The notes under the pieces: model-generated
The model's input: the letters and a program-made list of their open reading frames with translations, nothing else
The model's database searches: none
What the model was told of the DNA's origin: nothing
NCBI RefSeq assembly: GCF_030056795.1
Contig: NZ_JASHKQ010000004.1
Coordinates: 62,001-126,000, forward strand
Direction of reading: 5' to 3'
DNA length: 64,000 nucleotides
From: Rhodococcus sp. IEGM 1381
GTDB lineage: Bacteria; Actinomycetota; Actinomycetes; Mycobacteriales; Mycobacteriaceae
Shown: in pieces, positions 22,100-31,775 of the stretch
How positions within the stretch are numbered: position 1 is the stretch's first letter
Layout of the letters: each line of letters begins with the position of its first letter
Made by a program: the position numbers and the translations under genes

Positions 22100-23640
22100 T
22101 CGCGTCCGGTGCGCTGCATCATCTCGTCACCCGAGGAAGGACCCCAGGTGCCGGCCTCGTACGGTTCCGCGGTACCGCCCGAGGCCCAGAAATCGAGAAT
22201 CGGATCGAGAATCTTCCACGACAGTTCTACTTCTTCGTTGACGGGGAAAAGCGACGGCTCACCGAGCAACACGTCGAGAATGAGACGCTCGTAGGCTTCC
22301 GGCGAGGATTCCGTGAATGCTTGCCCGTAGCTGAAGTCCATGCTGACGTCGCGCACCTGCATGCCCGATCCGGGAACCTTGGAGCCGAACCGCATGGTCA
22401 CACCCTCGTCCGGCTGAACTCGAATGACCAACGCGTTCTGGCCGAGCTCCTCGGTCATCGTGGCGTCGAAGGGCAGGTGAGGTGCGCGCTTGAACACCAT
22501 GGCGATCTCGGTGACTCGACGCCCGAGTGCCTTGCCGGTGCGGAGATAGAACGGCACTCCACCCCAACGTCGAGTGTCCACCTCCAAGGTGATGGCCGCG
22601 TAGGTTTCGGTGTTGGACTCGGAGTCGAAACCCTCTTCTTCCTTGAGCCCCTTCACCTTCTGGCTGCCCTGCCACCCCGCGGAGTACTGACCACGGGCGG
22701 ACGTCCGATCGAGCGGCTCGGCGAGTTTCGTTGCCGAGAGCACCTTGATCTTCTCGGACTGCAGCTCCTTGGGATTGAAGCTGACCGGCTCCTCCATCGC
22801 GGTAATGGCGAGTAGCTGGAGGAGGTGATTCTGGATGACGTCACGGGCTGCACCGATGCCGTCGTAATACCCCGCGCGACCGCCCAATCCGATGTCCTCG
22901 GCCATCGTGATCTGAACGTGGTCGACGTAGTGCGCATTCCAGATCGGATCGAACAACTGGTTCGCGAAGCGCAGTGCCAGAATGTTCTGCACTGTCTCCT
23001 TGCCCAAGTAATGATCGATGCGGAACACGGTGTCCTCGGGAAAAACTCGATTCACGATCGCATTGAGTTCTTTCGCACTCTGCAGGTCGTGGCCGAACGG
23101 CTTCTCGATGACGACACGTCGCCAGTTCCCGTCCTGGCTCTGAGCCAGACCGGACCGCGAAAGTTGTTCGAGCACAACGGGAAATGCACTGGGCGGGATG
23201 GACAGGTAGAAGGCGTGGTTGCCCCCGGTGCCGCGGGTTTCGTCCAGCTCGGTCAGAGTTCGCGACAGCTCGTCGAAAGCGGCGTCGTCGTCGAACGAAC
23301 CTTGAACGAATCGGAACCCCTCGGCGAGGGTGTTCCACACTTCTTCGCTGAACGGAGTTCGCGCGTGATCACGGACGGAATCGTGCACGATCTGTGCGAA
23401 ATCCTGGTTCTGCCATTCCCGTCGGGCGAACCCGACCAGGGCGAAACCGGGGGGTAGTAGCCCCCGGTTCGCCAGGTCGTACACCGCAGGCATGAGCTTC
23501 TTACGAGCGAGATCGCCGGTCACTCCGAAGATGACCATGCTGCACGGGCCCGCAATGCGGGGCAGCCGCTTGTCTCGCGCGTCGCGGAGTGGGTTGAGCC
23601 AGTCCGCTGATTGGAGAGGTTCGGTTTCTGCGGTGGGCAC
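22084..23640 (-). CDS. zwf: Glucose-6-phosphate dehydrogenase
   Basis: NADP-linked oxidation of glucose-6-phosphate, the entry to the oxidative pentose-phosphate pathway. The N-terminal nucleotide fold has VIFGVTGDLARKKLMPAVYD. The active-site segment is RIDHYLGKETVQNI with the catalytic His-Tyr region, and the tail of the substrate domain has PFYLRTGKALGRR. 518 aa, GTG start, 6 nt after tal. Confidence 0.96.
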   Translation of the reverse strand: MPTAETEPLQSADWLNPLRDARDKRLPRIAGPCSMVIFGVTGDLARKKLMPAVYDLANRGLLPPGFALVGFARREWQNQDFAQIVHDSVRDHARTPFSEEVWNTLAEGFRFVQGSFDDDAAFDELSRTLTELDETRGTGGNHAFYLSIPPSAFPVVLEQLSRSGLAQSQDGNWRRVVIEKPFGHDLQSAKELNAIVNRVFPEDTVFRIDHYLGKETVQNILALRFANQLFDPIWNAHYVDHVQITMAEDIGLGGRAGYYDGIGAARDVIQNHLLQLLAITAMEEPVSFNPKELQSEKIKVLSATKLAEPLDRTSARGQYSAGWQGSQKVKGLKEEEGFDSESNTETYAAITLEVDTRRWGGVPFYLRTGKALGRRVTEIAMVFKRAPHLPFDATMTEELGQNALVIRVQPDEGVTMRFGSKVPGSGMQVRDVSMDFSYGQAFTESSPEAYERLILDVLLGEPSLFPVNEEVELSWKILDPILDFWASGGTAEPYEAGTWGPSSGDEMMQRTGREWRMP

Positions 23641-23646
23641 AGTCGG

Positions 23647-24771
23647 TCAGCTCTTCTGGCCTGCTCGGCGAAGCTGCTCGCCGGTGGCCTCGAGCAACTC
23701 GTTCCAGGCCGACTCGAACTTCTGGACGCCTTCGTTCTCCAACGTCAGGAAGACATCGGTGATGTCGATCCCGAGAGCAGAGATGCGATCGAAGATCTCC
23801 TGCGATTCCGGTCCCTTGCCCGAGACGGTGTCGCCGACGACCTCACCGTGATCGGCAACCGCGTCCATGGTCTTCTCCGGCATCGTGTTCACCGTGTTCG
23901 GTGAGACGAGCTCGGTGACGTACATGGTGTCGGGGTAGGCGTCGGACTTCACGCCTGTCGACGCCCACAGCGGACGCTGCGGACGCGCGCCGCTACCGAC
24001 GAGCTCGCGGAAACGCGGAGCGACCTCGAAGATCTGCTGGTACGCCACGTAGGCGAGACGCGCATTGGCCAGAGCGGCCTTGCCCTTGAGTGCCTCTGCG
24101 TCGGGGGTGCCGATCGCATCGAGACGGGAATCGATCTCGCTGTCGACTCGGGAGACGAAGAACGAGGCGACCGAGTGGATCTTGTCGAGGTCGTGACCGG
24201 CAGCGCGCGCGGCCTCGAGACCCTCGAGGTACGCGTTCATCACCAGTTCGTAGCGCTCGACGGAGAAGATCAGCGTCACGTTGACGCTGATGCCCTCACC
24301 GACCACCTTGGCGATGGCGGGAATGCCTTCTTCGGTCGCCGGAATCTTGATCAACAGATTCGGGCGGTCGACGATTTTCCAGAGTTCGACGGCCTGCTCG
24401 TATGTCTTGTCCGCGTCGTGTGCCATGCGGGGATCGACCTCGATGGACACGCGGCCGTCGACGCCTGAACTGGCCTCGTACTGGGGCATCAGGATGTCGC
24501 ACGCCTCACGGACGTCGTCCGTCGTAACGGTGCGGATCGTGGTCTCCACGTCGGCACCTTCGCCGGCCAGCTTGGTGACCTGCTCGTCGTAGGCGTCGCC
24601 CTTGCTCAGGGCGGCCTGGAAGATCGACGGGTTGGTCGTGACGCCGACGACGCTCTTGGTGTCGATGAGATCCTTCAGGTTGCCCGAGCGAATGCGATCA
24701 CGGGACAGGTCGTCCAGCCACACCGAGATTCCGGCGGCGGACAGTTCTGCAAGATTCTTGTTCTGGGTCAT
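23647..24771 (-). CDS. tal: Transaldolase
   Basis: Moves a dihydroxyacetone unit between sugar phosphates. 374 aa, the longer actinobacterial class. Landmarks: [16 protein letters not shown], the Schiff-base Lys in [28 protein letters not shown], and [19 protein letters not shown]. It begins 3 nt after the tkt stop, with AAGGGA just upstream inside the end of tkt. Confidence 0.96.
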   Translation of the reverse strand: MTQNKNLAELSAAGISVWLDDLSRDRIRSGNLKDLIDTKSVVGVTTNPSIFQAALSKGDAYDEQVTKLAGEGADVETTIRTVTTDDVREACDILMPQYEASSGVDGRVSIEVDPRMAHDADKTYEQAVELWKIVDRPNLLIKIPATEEGIPAIAKVVGEGISVNVTLIFSVERYELVMNAYLEGLEAARAAGHDLDKIHSVASFFVSRVDSEIDSRLDAIGTPDAEALKGKAALANARLAYVAYQQIFEVAPRFRELVGSGARPQRPLWASTGVKSDAYPDTMYVTELVSPNTVNTMPEKTMDAVADHGEVVGDTVSGKGPESQEIFDRISALGIDITDVFLTLENEGVQKFESAWNELLEATGEQLRRAGQKS

Positions 24772-24774
24772 GAA

Positions 24775-26874
24775 TTATCCCTTCACATTGGTGATGGAGC
24801 GCTGAGCGGCTGCGGTGACGGCCTCGGCGGTGAAGCCGAACTCACGGAAAAGTGTTGCAGCATCTGCAGATTCGCCGAAGTGCTCGAGCGAGATGATTTC
24901 GCCGAAACCGCCGACGATCTTCCACCACGGCATGGCAATGCCTGCTTCGATCGACACGCGTGCTTTGACCGTCGGCGGGATGACCTGGTCGCGGTAGTTC
25001 TGGTCCTGGCTCTCGAACCACTCGACGCACGGCATCGACACCACGCGGGCAGCAATGCCCTGGGCCTCGAGCTGCTTTTGCGCTTCGACTGCATATTGCA
25101 GCTCCGAGCCGGTACCGATCAACACGACGTCCGGTGTCGCCTTGGAGGACTCGACGAGGATGTATCCACCCTTCGAGACGCCCTCGAAGCTGGTGCCGTC
25201 GAGGATCGGGATGCCCTGACGCGTCAGCGCGAGACCGACCGGTCCGCTGCTGCTGGATTTGGCCAGCACTGCCTGCCATGCAAAAGCGGTTTCGTTGGCG
25301 TCACCGGGACGCACGACCGACAGGTTGGGAATCGCCCGCAGTGCCGCGAGGTGCTCGACCGGCTGATGCGTCGGGCCGTCCTCGCCGAGGCCGATGGAAT
25401 CGTGGGTCCACACATAGATGGGATCGATGTCCATCAGCGAAGCGAGCCGAACGGCCGGCCGCATGTAATCACTGAACTGCATGAACGTGCCACCGTAGGC
25501 ACGGGTCGGACCGTGCATGACGATGCCCGACAGGATGGCACCCATCGCGTGCTCACGAATGCCGAAGTGCAGCGTGCGCCCGTACGGCTCGGCGTCCCAG
25601 TCGTCGGTGGAGATCGACGTGGGGCCGAAGGACTTGGCACCCTTGATGGTGGTGTTGTTGCTGCCTGCGAGGTCGGCGGAGCCGCCCCACAGTTCGGGCA
25701 GAACCGGCCCGACCGCGTTGAGGACCTCGCCCGACGCCGCACGCGTGGCGACGGCCTTGCCGCCGGCCTCCCACGTGGGAAGTACGTCGGTCCAGTTCTC
25801 GGGCAACGTGCCCTGGGTGAGGCGGTCCAGCAGCTTCTTGCGCTCGGGCTCGCGTGCAGCCCAGGCGTCGAACTGGGTGGTCCACTCGGCGTGGGCCGCG
25901 CGGCCACGTTCCTGCAGCTTGCGGGTGTGCCCGATCACCTCGTCGGTGACCTCGAAGGTCTTGGCGGGGTCGAAATCGAGTGCCTGCTTGACCTTGGCGA
26001 TTTCTTCGTCGCCGAGCGCAGCACCGTGGACGGCACCGGTGTTCATCATGGTGGGAGCCGGGAAGCCGATGATGGTGCGCAGCACGATGATCGACGGCTT
26101 GTCGGTGACGGCCTTGGCCGCCTCGACAGCCTCTTCGATCGCGGTGACGTTCTCGCCGCCCTCGACAACCTGAACGTGCCAGCCGTAGGCCTCGTAACGC
26201 GCAGCCGTGTTCTCGGAGAGTGCGATGTCGGTGGAGTGCTCGATCGAGATCTTGTTGTCGTCGTAGAACAGGATCAGGTTGCCGAGCTGCTGGGTCCCTG
26301 CGAGGGACGACGCCTCGGACGTGATTCCTTCTTCGATGTCGCCGTCGGAGGCGATCACGTAGATGAAGTGATCGAACGGGCTGTCACCGAGAGCGGGCTC
26401 GGGATCGAACAGTCCACGCTCGCGGCGTGCCGCCATCGCCATGCCGACGGCGGAGGCAAGTCCCTGACCGAGCGGTCCGGTGGTGATCTCGACGCCGTCG
26501 GTGTGGCGGAATTCCGGGTGCCCGGGGGTCTTCGACTTGTAGGTGCGCAGCGCCCCGATGTCTGTCAGTTCGAGTCCGAAACCGCCCAAGTACAGCTGCA
26601 GGTAGAGGGTCAGGCTCGAGTGGCCGCACGAGAGAACGAATCGGTCGCGGCCGATCCAGTGCGTGTCGGTGGGGTCGTGGCGCATGGTTCGCTGAAAGAG
26701 GGTGTACGCGAGGGGGGCCAGGCTCATCGCGGTTCCGGGGTGGCCGTTGCCGACCTTCTGCACTGCGTCCGCTGCCAGAACTCGAACGGTGTCGACCGCT
26801 CGGGTGTCCAGGTCCGTCCAGTCGCTCGGGTGGTGCGCCGTGGTGAGGACGTCAATATCGTTTGTGATCGACAC
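24775..26874 (-). CDS. tkt: Transketolase
   Basis: Thiamine-diphosphate enzyme transferring two-carbon units. 699 aa from GTG 26874 (SITNDIDVLTTAHHP), chosen because AGGAG (26889-26885) lies 10 nt upstream. The longer frame adds an unlikely 31 residues. Family landmarks: KVGNGHPGTAMSLAPLAY, the TDP motif ASDGDIEEGITSEASSLAG, the pyrimidine domain GIREHAMGAILSGI, and THDSIGLGEDGPTHQPVEH. First gene of the pentose-phosphate operon, divergent from ctaB. Confidence 0.96.
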   Translation of the reverse strand: MSITNDIDVLTTAHHPSDWTDLDTRAVDTVRVLAADAVQKVGNGHPGTAMSLAPLAYTLFQRTMRHDPTDTHWIGRDRFVLSCGHSSLTLYLQLYLGGFGLELTDIGALRTYKSKTPGHPEFRHTDGVEITTGPLGQGLASAVGMAMAARRERGLFDPEPALGDSPFDHFIYVIASDGDIEEGITSEASSLAGTQQLGNLILFYDDNKISIEHSTDIALSENTAARYEAYGWHVQVVEGGENVTAIEEAVEAAKAVTDKPSIIVLRTIIGFPAPTMMNTGAVHGAALGDEEIAKVKQALDFDPAKTFEVTDEVIGHTRKLQERGRAAHAEWTTQFDAWAAREPERKKLLDRLTQGTLPENWTDVLPTWEAGGKAVATRAASGEVLNAVGPVLPELWGGSADLAGSNNTTIKGAKSFGPTSISTDDWDAEPYGRTLHFGIREHAMGAILSGIVMHGPTRAYGGTFMQFSDYMRPAVRLASLMDIDPIYVWTHDSIGLGEDGPTHQPVEHLAALRAIPNLSVVRPGDANETAFAWQAVLAKSSSSGPVGLALTRQGIPILDGTSFEGVSKGGYILVESSKATPDVVLIGTGSELQYAVEAQKQLEAQGIAARVVSMPCVEWFESQDQNYRDQVIPPTVKARVSIEAGIAMPWWKIVGGFGEIISLEHFGESADAATLFREFGFTAEAVTAAAQRSITNVKG

Positions 26875-27289
26875 GAGCAGAAATCTCCTGACATTCGTTC
26901 GAGTTGTGGCTCTGTGGAATTCGTCGCTCGGCTGCGACTGCCGTGCGCCTGAGTGGAGCACGTACACGGTCGGTACCGAAGGACGTCCTCCACCAGCCTA
27001 GTTCTGTCCGACCCTACTGTCGTGCCTTCCCCCGGCCGGTTGCGCGCGGGTTACTCGTAGACGACATATTGCTCACTTTGGGTGCCCTGCGAATTGGAGG
27101 TACAAACCCTGCCGTCTACCATCGTGTGTAGTAGAGGCACGTGCGTCGGATCCGGTGCCAGCTTTCGGGTCGTGGCAACCGGACGTGCGCGCCGGCGTCC
27201 ATGGTCGTCGTGCAGAGTGAACCCGCGTGCCGGTGGCGCGTGAGCAAGTGGCCCAGCGCCAGAGAATGACAGTCGTGCAAGGAGACGCA
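26875..27289. other. 415-bp divergent intergenic region, tkt / ctaB
   Basis: Carries the control regions of tkt (minus) and ctaB (plus). Identified parts are the tkt ribosome site at 26885-26889 and the ctaB ribosome site AAGGAG at 27279-27284. The stretch 27057-27135 is less GC-rich, with CTAC-N8-GTAG around 27117-27132, and may hold the ctaB promoter. No confident promoter pair, riboswitch or small gene was found. Confidence 0.5.
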
Positions 27290-28297
27290 GTGCGAATTGG
27301 GCAGCAGCCGGGCGGACACGGATTCGCCGGCGGCCCCGGATTCGGAGCCGACGATCAGGGTGAGGCCGCGGAGGCCGCACCGGTGACGTCTGCCCCGCGT
27401 CGAGCGTTTGCTCTCCTCCTCGCGTATGTCGCGCTGACGAAGCCGCGCGTCATCGAACTCCTTCTGGTGACAACCATCCCTGCGATGCTGTTGGCCGACC
27501 GCGGTCACGTCGATCCATGGCTGATCCTCACAACGCTCTTCGGTGGCATGCTCGCTGCAGCCAGTGCGAACACCCTGAACATGGTGGTCGACGCCGATAT
27601 CGACAAGGTGATGAAGCGCACCGAGAAGCGCCCGCTCGCCCGTGGTGCCATGCCGGTGTCGCACGCGCTCGTCTTCGGGCTCGTTCTCGGTGTGTTCTCG
27701 TTCTTCTGGTTGTGGGCCACCACGAACCTTCTCAGCGGCGTTCTCGCGATCGTGACGATCTGCTTCTACATCTTCGTCTACACGCTGATCCTCAAGCGGC
27801 GCACCTCACAGAACGTGGTGTGGGGCGGCGCGGCCGGATGCATGCCCGTGATGATCGGCTGGTCCGCCGTGACCGGAACGATCGGCTGGCAGGCGCTGGT
27901 GATGTTCCTGGTCATCTTCCTGTGGACACCGCCGCACACTTGGGCGCTGATGTTGCGCTACAAGGAGGACTACCAGGCCGCGAACGTGCCGATGCTGCCG
28001 GCTGTCGCCTCGGAAACCAAGGTCACCAAGCACATCGTGCTCTACGCGTGGGCGACCGTTGCTGCCACCCTGGCCCTGGCACCGGGCTCGGGCGTCATCT
28101 ATGCCGTCGTCGCCGTGGCCTCGGGAGCATGGTTCCTCGTCGTCGCTCATCGCCTGTACGCGGGAGTTCGAGCCGGAACTCCGGTCAAACCGCTGAAGTT
28201 GTTCATCCTTTCCAACGAGTACCTGGCCCTGGTGTTCTGCGGCCTTGCCGTGGACTCGGTGCTCGGCTGGCAAACGCTCGCCCAGATCTTCTCCTGA
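27290..28297 (+). CDS. ctaB: Protoheme IX farnesyltransferase (heme O synthase)
   Basis: Adds a farnesyl group to heme B for the aa3 cytochrome oxidase. A UbiA-type prenyltransferase with about eight or nine transmembrane helices. The prenyl-diphosphate motif [18 protein letters not shown] and the second Asp-rich region [17 protein letters not shown] are intact. GTG 27290 is used because AAGGAG lies 5 nt upstream. The earlier in-frame GTG 27227 and ATG 27266 have no ribosome site. 335 aa with a ~35-residue glycine-rich cytoplasmic start. Confidence 0.94.
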   Translation: MRIGQQPGGHGFAGGPGFGADDQGEAAEAAPVTSAPRRAFALLLAYVALTKPRVIELLLVTTIPAMLLADRGHVDPWLILTTLFGGMLAAASANTLNMVVDADIDKVMKRTEKRPLARGAMPVSHALVFGLVLGVFSFFWLWATTNLLSGVLAIVTICFYIFVYTLILKRRTSQNVVWGGAAGCMPVMIGWSAVTGTIGWQALVMFLVIFLWTPPHTWALMLRYKEDYQAANVPMLPAVASETKVTKHIVLYAWATVAATLALAPGSGVIYAVVAVASGAWFLVVAHRLYAGVRAGTPVKPLKLFILSNEYLALVFCGLAVDSVLGWQTLAQIFS

Positions 28298-28320
28298 GCG
28301 AGCGTCCGCCGAGAGCCGGA

Positions 28321-29286
28321 TCAGGGGACCAGAACGATGGACCCAGTCGTCTTGCGTGACTCGAGATCGATATGGGCCTGCGCCGCGTCCTCGAGTGCAT
28401 AGTGCGCACCCACCTGGACCGTGAGCGCTCCACTCGCCATCGCTGCGAACACGTCACCGGCCCGCCACTCGAGTTCGGCTCGGTCCCGTATGTGATGCGC
28501 GAGCGTAGGCCTGGTGAGGAACAGCGAACCTGCGCCGTTGAGACGCTGCGGATCCAAGGGCGGCACCGGACCGCTGGCGGCACCGAACAGGGCCAGCGTG
28601 CCCCTGATCCGAAGCGATGCCATGCTGGCCTCGAACGTGTCCGCGCCGACGCCGTCGTACACCGCGTGCACTCCTTCGCCGTCGGTGATGTCGCGAACGC
28701 GTAGGGCGATGTCGTCGTCGTACCGGAGCACGTGCGCTGCACCGGTGCGTTTCGAGACTTCGGCCTTCGCGTCCGTCGATACCGTCGTGATCACGTTCAC
28801 GCCTTTGGCCACCGCCAGCTGGGTCAAGATCATCCCGACGCCGCCCGCTCCGGCGTGGACAAGCACGGTGTCACCCCGCTGAGCGGGGTACGTGGACTCG
28901 ATAAGATAGTGCGCCGTCATGCCCTGCAGTAGCGCCGACGCGGCCTGATCTGCAGGAACGCCGTCGGGAACCGCGATGGCCGACGACGCGTCGACCAGCA
29001 CGTACTCGGCGTAGCTACCGGGTGCCGCAGCCCACGCAACGCGCTGTCCTGGAGCGAAGTCGGTGACGTCCGAGCCGACCTGATCGATCACCCCTGACCC
29101 TTCGTCGCCGGGAACGTACGGCAACGCGCGTGGGTACAGGCCGCGACGGAAGTAGGTGTCGATGTAGTTGATTCCGATGGCATCGGTCCGGACCAGGATT
29201 TGGCCGGCTCCAGGTGTCGGCACCGGGAGATCGACGACCGTCAAGACCTCGGGCCCACCGGTGTTGTCTATTCGAATGGCTCGCAT
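28321..29286 (-). CDS. qor: NADPH:quinone oxidoreductase (zinc-independent MDR family)
   Basis: Medium-chain reductase of the QOR type, probably reducing quinones with NADPH. N-terminal GroES-like domain (MRAIRIDNTGGPEVLTVVD, GINYIDTYFRRG) and a Rossmann domain with VHAGAGGVGMILTQLAVAKG. There are no zinc ligands, as expected of this branch. 321 aa from ATG 29286. The longer frame would add 65 non-conserved residues. A TAGAAC box lies 7 nt before the ATG. Convergent with ctaB, in the order seen around Rv1454c. Confidence 0.88.
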   Translation of the reverse strand: MRAIRIDNTGGPEVLTVVDLPVPTPGAGQILVRTDAIGINYIDTYFRRGLYPRALPYVPGDEGSGVIDQVGSDVTDFAPGQRVAWAAAPGSYAEYVLVDASSAIAVPDGVPADQAASALLQGMTAHYLIESTYPAQRGDTVLVHAGAGGVGMILTQLAVAKGVNVITTVSTDAKAEVSKRTGAAHVLRYDDDIALRVRDITDGEGVHAVYDGVGADTFEASMASLRIRGTLALFGAASGPVPPLDPQRLNGAGSLFLTRPTLAHHIRDRAELEWRAGDVFAAMASGALTVQVGAHYALEDAAQAHIDLESRKTTGSIVLVP

Positions 29287-29410
29287 GAACACCGTTCTAC
29301 ACGGGCGTTCTGCACCACGGCACCCGGATGTGTGTGGTGAGCGGGATCGGCCGAAGTTACCGATCAGTAACGAGTGGGTGGGTCGATGTGGGGACGGTGG
29401 ACCAGCTCGG

Positions 29411-29416
29411 TATCGT
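29411..29416 (+). promoter_or_regulatory. -10 box of a probable leaderless transcript
   Basis: TATCGT ends exactly 6 nt before the ATG of the following small gene. No ribosome site is present there. Confidence 0.5.
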
Positions 29417-29422
29417 GTCCGC

Positions 29423-29794
29423 ATGGCTACCGAAATCGACAGTGCGGGCATCGAGAAGAACACTTCGAACGACGTCCCCAAGGGAACGCGGGCGGCAGTG
29501 AAGAGTTTTCTCGCCGATCACGGCAATTCTGCTCAGGTCGTGATTCAGCCCATCGGCCGCGCCGGAACCCGGTTCACCATGGTCGCTGCCGACGGAGTGC
29601 TCGGCGACCAGGTGGTTGACACTCCTGCCATCGCCCGTGCCGTCGTGGACGAGTTCGACGAACTGACCGAGGCCGAATGGGACCGAGAACTGGTCAGCTC
29701 CGTCAACCCGGCTCCGGGCCATTACGAGAAGATGGCCGGCTGGGTCGCGCATCAGAAGAAGTTCCCCAAGGCGCGCAACCAAGCGATCGTCTGA
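29423..29794 (+). CDS. Conserved hypothetical protein (Rv1455-like)
   Basis: A soluble 123-aa protein beginning MATEIDSAGIEKNTSNDVPK. It has a mixed alpha/beta pattern with QVVIQPIGRAGTRFTMVAADG, an acidic middle (VVDEFDELTEAEWDRELVSS) and a basic end. It occupies the place of Rv1455 beside qor and opposite the heme A synthase gene. No catalytic motif or membrane segment is visible, so no function is assigned. ATG 29423 is supported by the TATCGT box 6 nt upstream. The longer frame to the left overlaps the qor promoter region. Confidence 0.7.
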   Translation: MATEIDSAGIEKNTSNDVPKGTRAAVKSFLADHGNSAQVVIQPIGRAGTRFTMVAADGVLGDQVVDTPAIARAVVDEFDELTEAEWDRELVSSVNPAPGHYEKMAGWVAHQKKFPKARNQAIV

Positions 29795-29932
29795 GCGAAA
29801 GACGTTTCGAAACTTCTTCGATCCGGCGGGAACCATCTCGGTATTCGGTGCGTCGAAGTCATTGGAGGGGCAGTCGGCCATCTGAGGGGGAGGTCGGCTA
29901 CCCCTCCACCCTGTTCGAAGCCGGACGCGAGT

Positions 29933-30919
29933 TCACGAGCCGACAGCGATGCCCTCGACGTCCGGGGTTCGTGCGCTGTCCACTGGGCCGCGGGCACGGC
30001 AGGCAGCCCAGACGGCCGCGGTCGCAGCAGTGCACGCAGCCGCTCCGGCGACGTGAAAGGCGACGAGCACTGCCGGGACGCCGGTGAAGTACTGCACCAA
30101 TCCGATCAGAGATTGAGCCAGCACCAACGAGATCAGAACGTGCAGGCGACGCTTGACCGCACTCGGCGCACGTACCGCGTACAGCGCGAATCCCAGCCCG
30201 ACCAACAGGGCCAGGTAGCCGACCAGAAACTGGGAATGAGCGTGAACGAGCGTCACGATCTCGATGCCGAGACGTGGCACCGGCTCTTCGATGCTCTTGT
30301 CGCCGGCGTGAGGACCGGCCCCGGTCACCATCGTGCCCGCGATCAGCACACCGGTCAGGGCCACACCGGACAGTCCGACGAGGGCGCGCAGCGCAGCCGG
30401 GACAGTGGGGGTCGATTCGGATGCTGCGTCGCTCTCGCCCACCTTGGCGTACAGCAGCGTGGCCAACCAGACCATGGCCATCGAGACGACGAGGTGAACG
30501 GCGACCGTCCACCACAGCAGCCCGGTCAACACTGTGAATCCGCCGATCACGGCCTGTACGACGGTGCCGAGCGGCATCAACCACGCAAAGAACAGCACCT
30601 CGCGACGACGCCGTGCACGTGTGACCGCGACGACGATGGCGGCGGCCGCGAGCACCACCACGAATGTGAGCAGTCTATTTCCGAACTCCACGGCCTGATG
30701 CAGCACGGGGACCTCGGACACACCGACCGGAGTGAAGCTGCCGGGAAAGCACTGCGGCCAGGTGGGGCACCCAAGGCCGGAACCGGTCACTCGCACGACT
30801 GCACCGGTGACGGCGATGCCGCCCTGGGTCACTATCGCGACGAACGCCAGGATTAGCTGCACCCGAAACGACGGCAGAGGAAAGAGATCGACGACGCGCA
30901 AGAACGCTCTGTACAGCAC
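29933..30919 (-). CDS. ctaA: Heme A synthase (COX15/CtaA)
   Basis: Converts heme O made by CtaB into heme A. About eight transmembrane helices. Conserved His residues sit in VLHQAVEFGNRLL, VHLVVSMAMVW, LVHAHSQFLVGY and AFHVAGAAA, and a paired-cysteine loop GLGCPTWPQCFPG is typical of the actinobacterial class. GTG 30919 (LYRAFLRVVDLFPLPS) is preferred over TTG 30943. Homologues start here and a TACCAT box (30931-30926) ends 6 nt before it. It follows the ABC transporter genes on the same strand but has its own promoter. Confidence 0.92.
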   Translation of the reverse strand: MLYRAFLRVVDLFPLPSFRVQLILAFVAIVTQGGIAVTGAVVRVTGSGLGCPTWPQCFPGSFTPVGVSEVPVLHQAVEFGNRLLTFVVVLAAAAIVVAVTRARRRREVLFFAWLMPLGTVVQAVIGGFTVLTGLLWWTVAVHLVVSMAMVWLATLLYAKVGESDAASESTPTVPAALRALVGLSGVALTGVLIAGTMVTGAGPHAGDKSIEEPVPRLGIEIVTLVHAHSQFLVGYLALLVGLGFALYAVRAPSAVKRRLHVLISLVLAQSLIGLVQYFTGVPAVLVAFHVAGAAACTAATAAVWAACRARGPVDSARTPDVEGIAVGS

Positions 30920-30974
30920 ACCACGATGGTAAACGCCGATCAACTACACAGCGTCGTTGGGTGGTGAGCCGGCG

Positions 30975-31775
30975 TCAGGTGAACTTGAATGTGCGGACCG
31001 CGAGAGTGCTGCACACCGCTGCCCACACCAGCAGCACGACCACGCCGAACACGTCGAAGGACGACGAGACGCCGCGGCTCAGTGCCTCACCGAGCGCTCC
31101 GGACGGAACGATGCGAGCAACGTTCTGCACGCCCTGGGGAATCTGATCGTCCACGAAGACCGCGCTGCCGATGCCGAGCATCACGAACCAGGCGATGTTC
31201 GCCAGTGCCAACACGATCTCCGCCCGCAACGTGCCACCGAGTAGCAATCCCATGGACGCGAAGGTGACGGTCCCGAGGGCGATGATCACGGCACCGAGCA
31301 ACAGGCCCGTGGCGGTCGGACGCCAACCGAGAGCGACGCCGATGGAGCCGAGCAGAATCGACTGCAAGATCACGACGATCACTACAGCAGCGGATTTGCC
31401 GCCGATGATTCCCCAGCGCGGAAGCGGTGTTGCACCGAGCCGTTTGAGCGCGCCGTAGCGGCGGTCGAAACCGACCGCGATGGCTTGGCCGGTGAACGCC
31501 GTCGACATGATGGCCACCATCATCACCGCAGGCACCACCTGGGCGACTCGGTCGTCGCCCAGTGCACCGAACGGCAGCAGAGTGAGACCGATCAGCAACG
31601 TGATCGGGATGAACATCGTCAGCAGCAACTGTTCGCCGTTGCGAAGCAGCAACTTCAGTTCGAGGCGGGTCTGCGCGAACAGCATTCGCGACGCCGAGGC
31701 CGGTTGTGGACGAGGCGCGAACAGACCCGTCTCGAATCGGTTGTCGGCGAGCCGGGCTTCTCTGCGCACCGTCAC
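30975..31775 (-). CDS. ABC transporter permease (ABC-2 type, Rv1457c-like)
   Basis: Membrane half of an ABC-2 type exporter. 266 aa with about six transmembrane helices (from LTMFIPITLLIGLTLLPFG to VFGVVVLLVWAAVCSTL) and a cytoplasmic N-terminus. The start overlaps the ATPase gene by 4 nt, so the two form one transporter. The substrate is not known. The pairing with mptB upstream suggests an envelope-related cargo but is not proof. Confidence 0.87.
   Translation of the reverse strand: MTVRREARLADNRFETGLFAPRPQPASASRMLFAQTRLELKLLLRNGEQLLLTMFIPITLLIGLTLLPFGALGDDRVAQVVPAVMMVAIMSTAFTGQAIAVGFDRRYGALKRLGATPLPRWGIIGGKSAAVVIVVILQSILLGSIGVALGWRPTATGLLLGAVIIALGTVTFASMGLLLGGTLRAEIVLALANIAWFVMLGIGSAVFVDDQIPQGVQNVARIVPSGALGEALSRGVSSSFDVFGVVVLLVWAAVCSTLAVRTFKFT

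Noticed and set aside
29796-29809. CGAAA-GACG-TTTCG hairpin after the Rv1455-like gene as terminator
   Set aside because: Only 5 bp and A/T-rich stem; too weak to support as a terminator.
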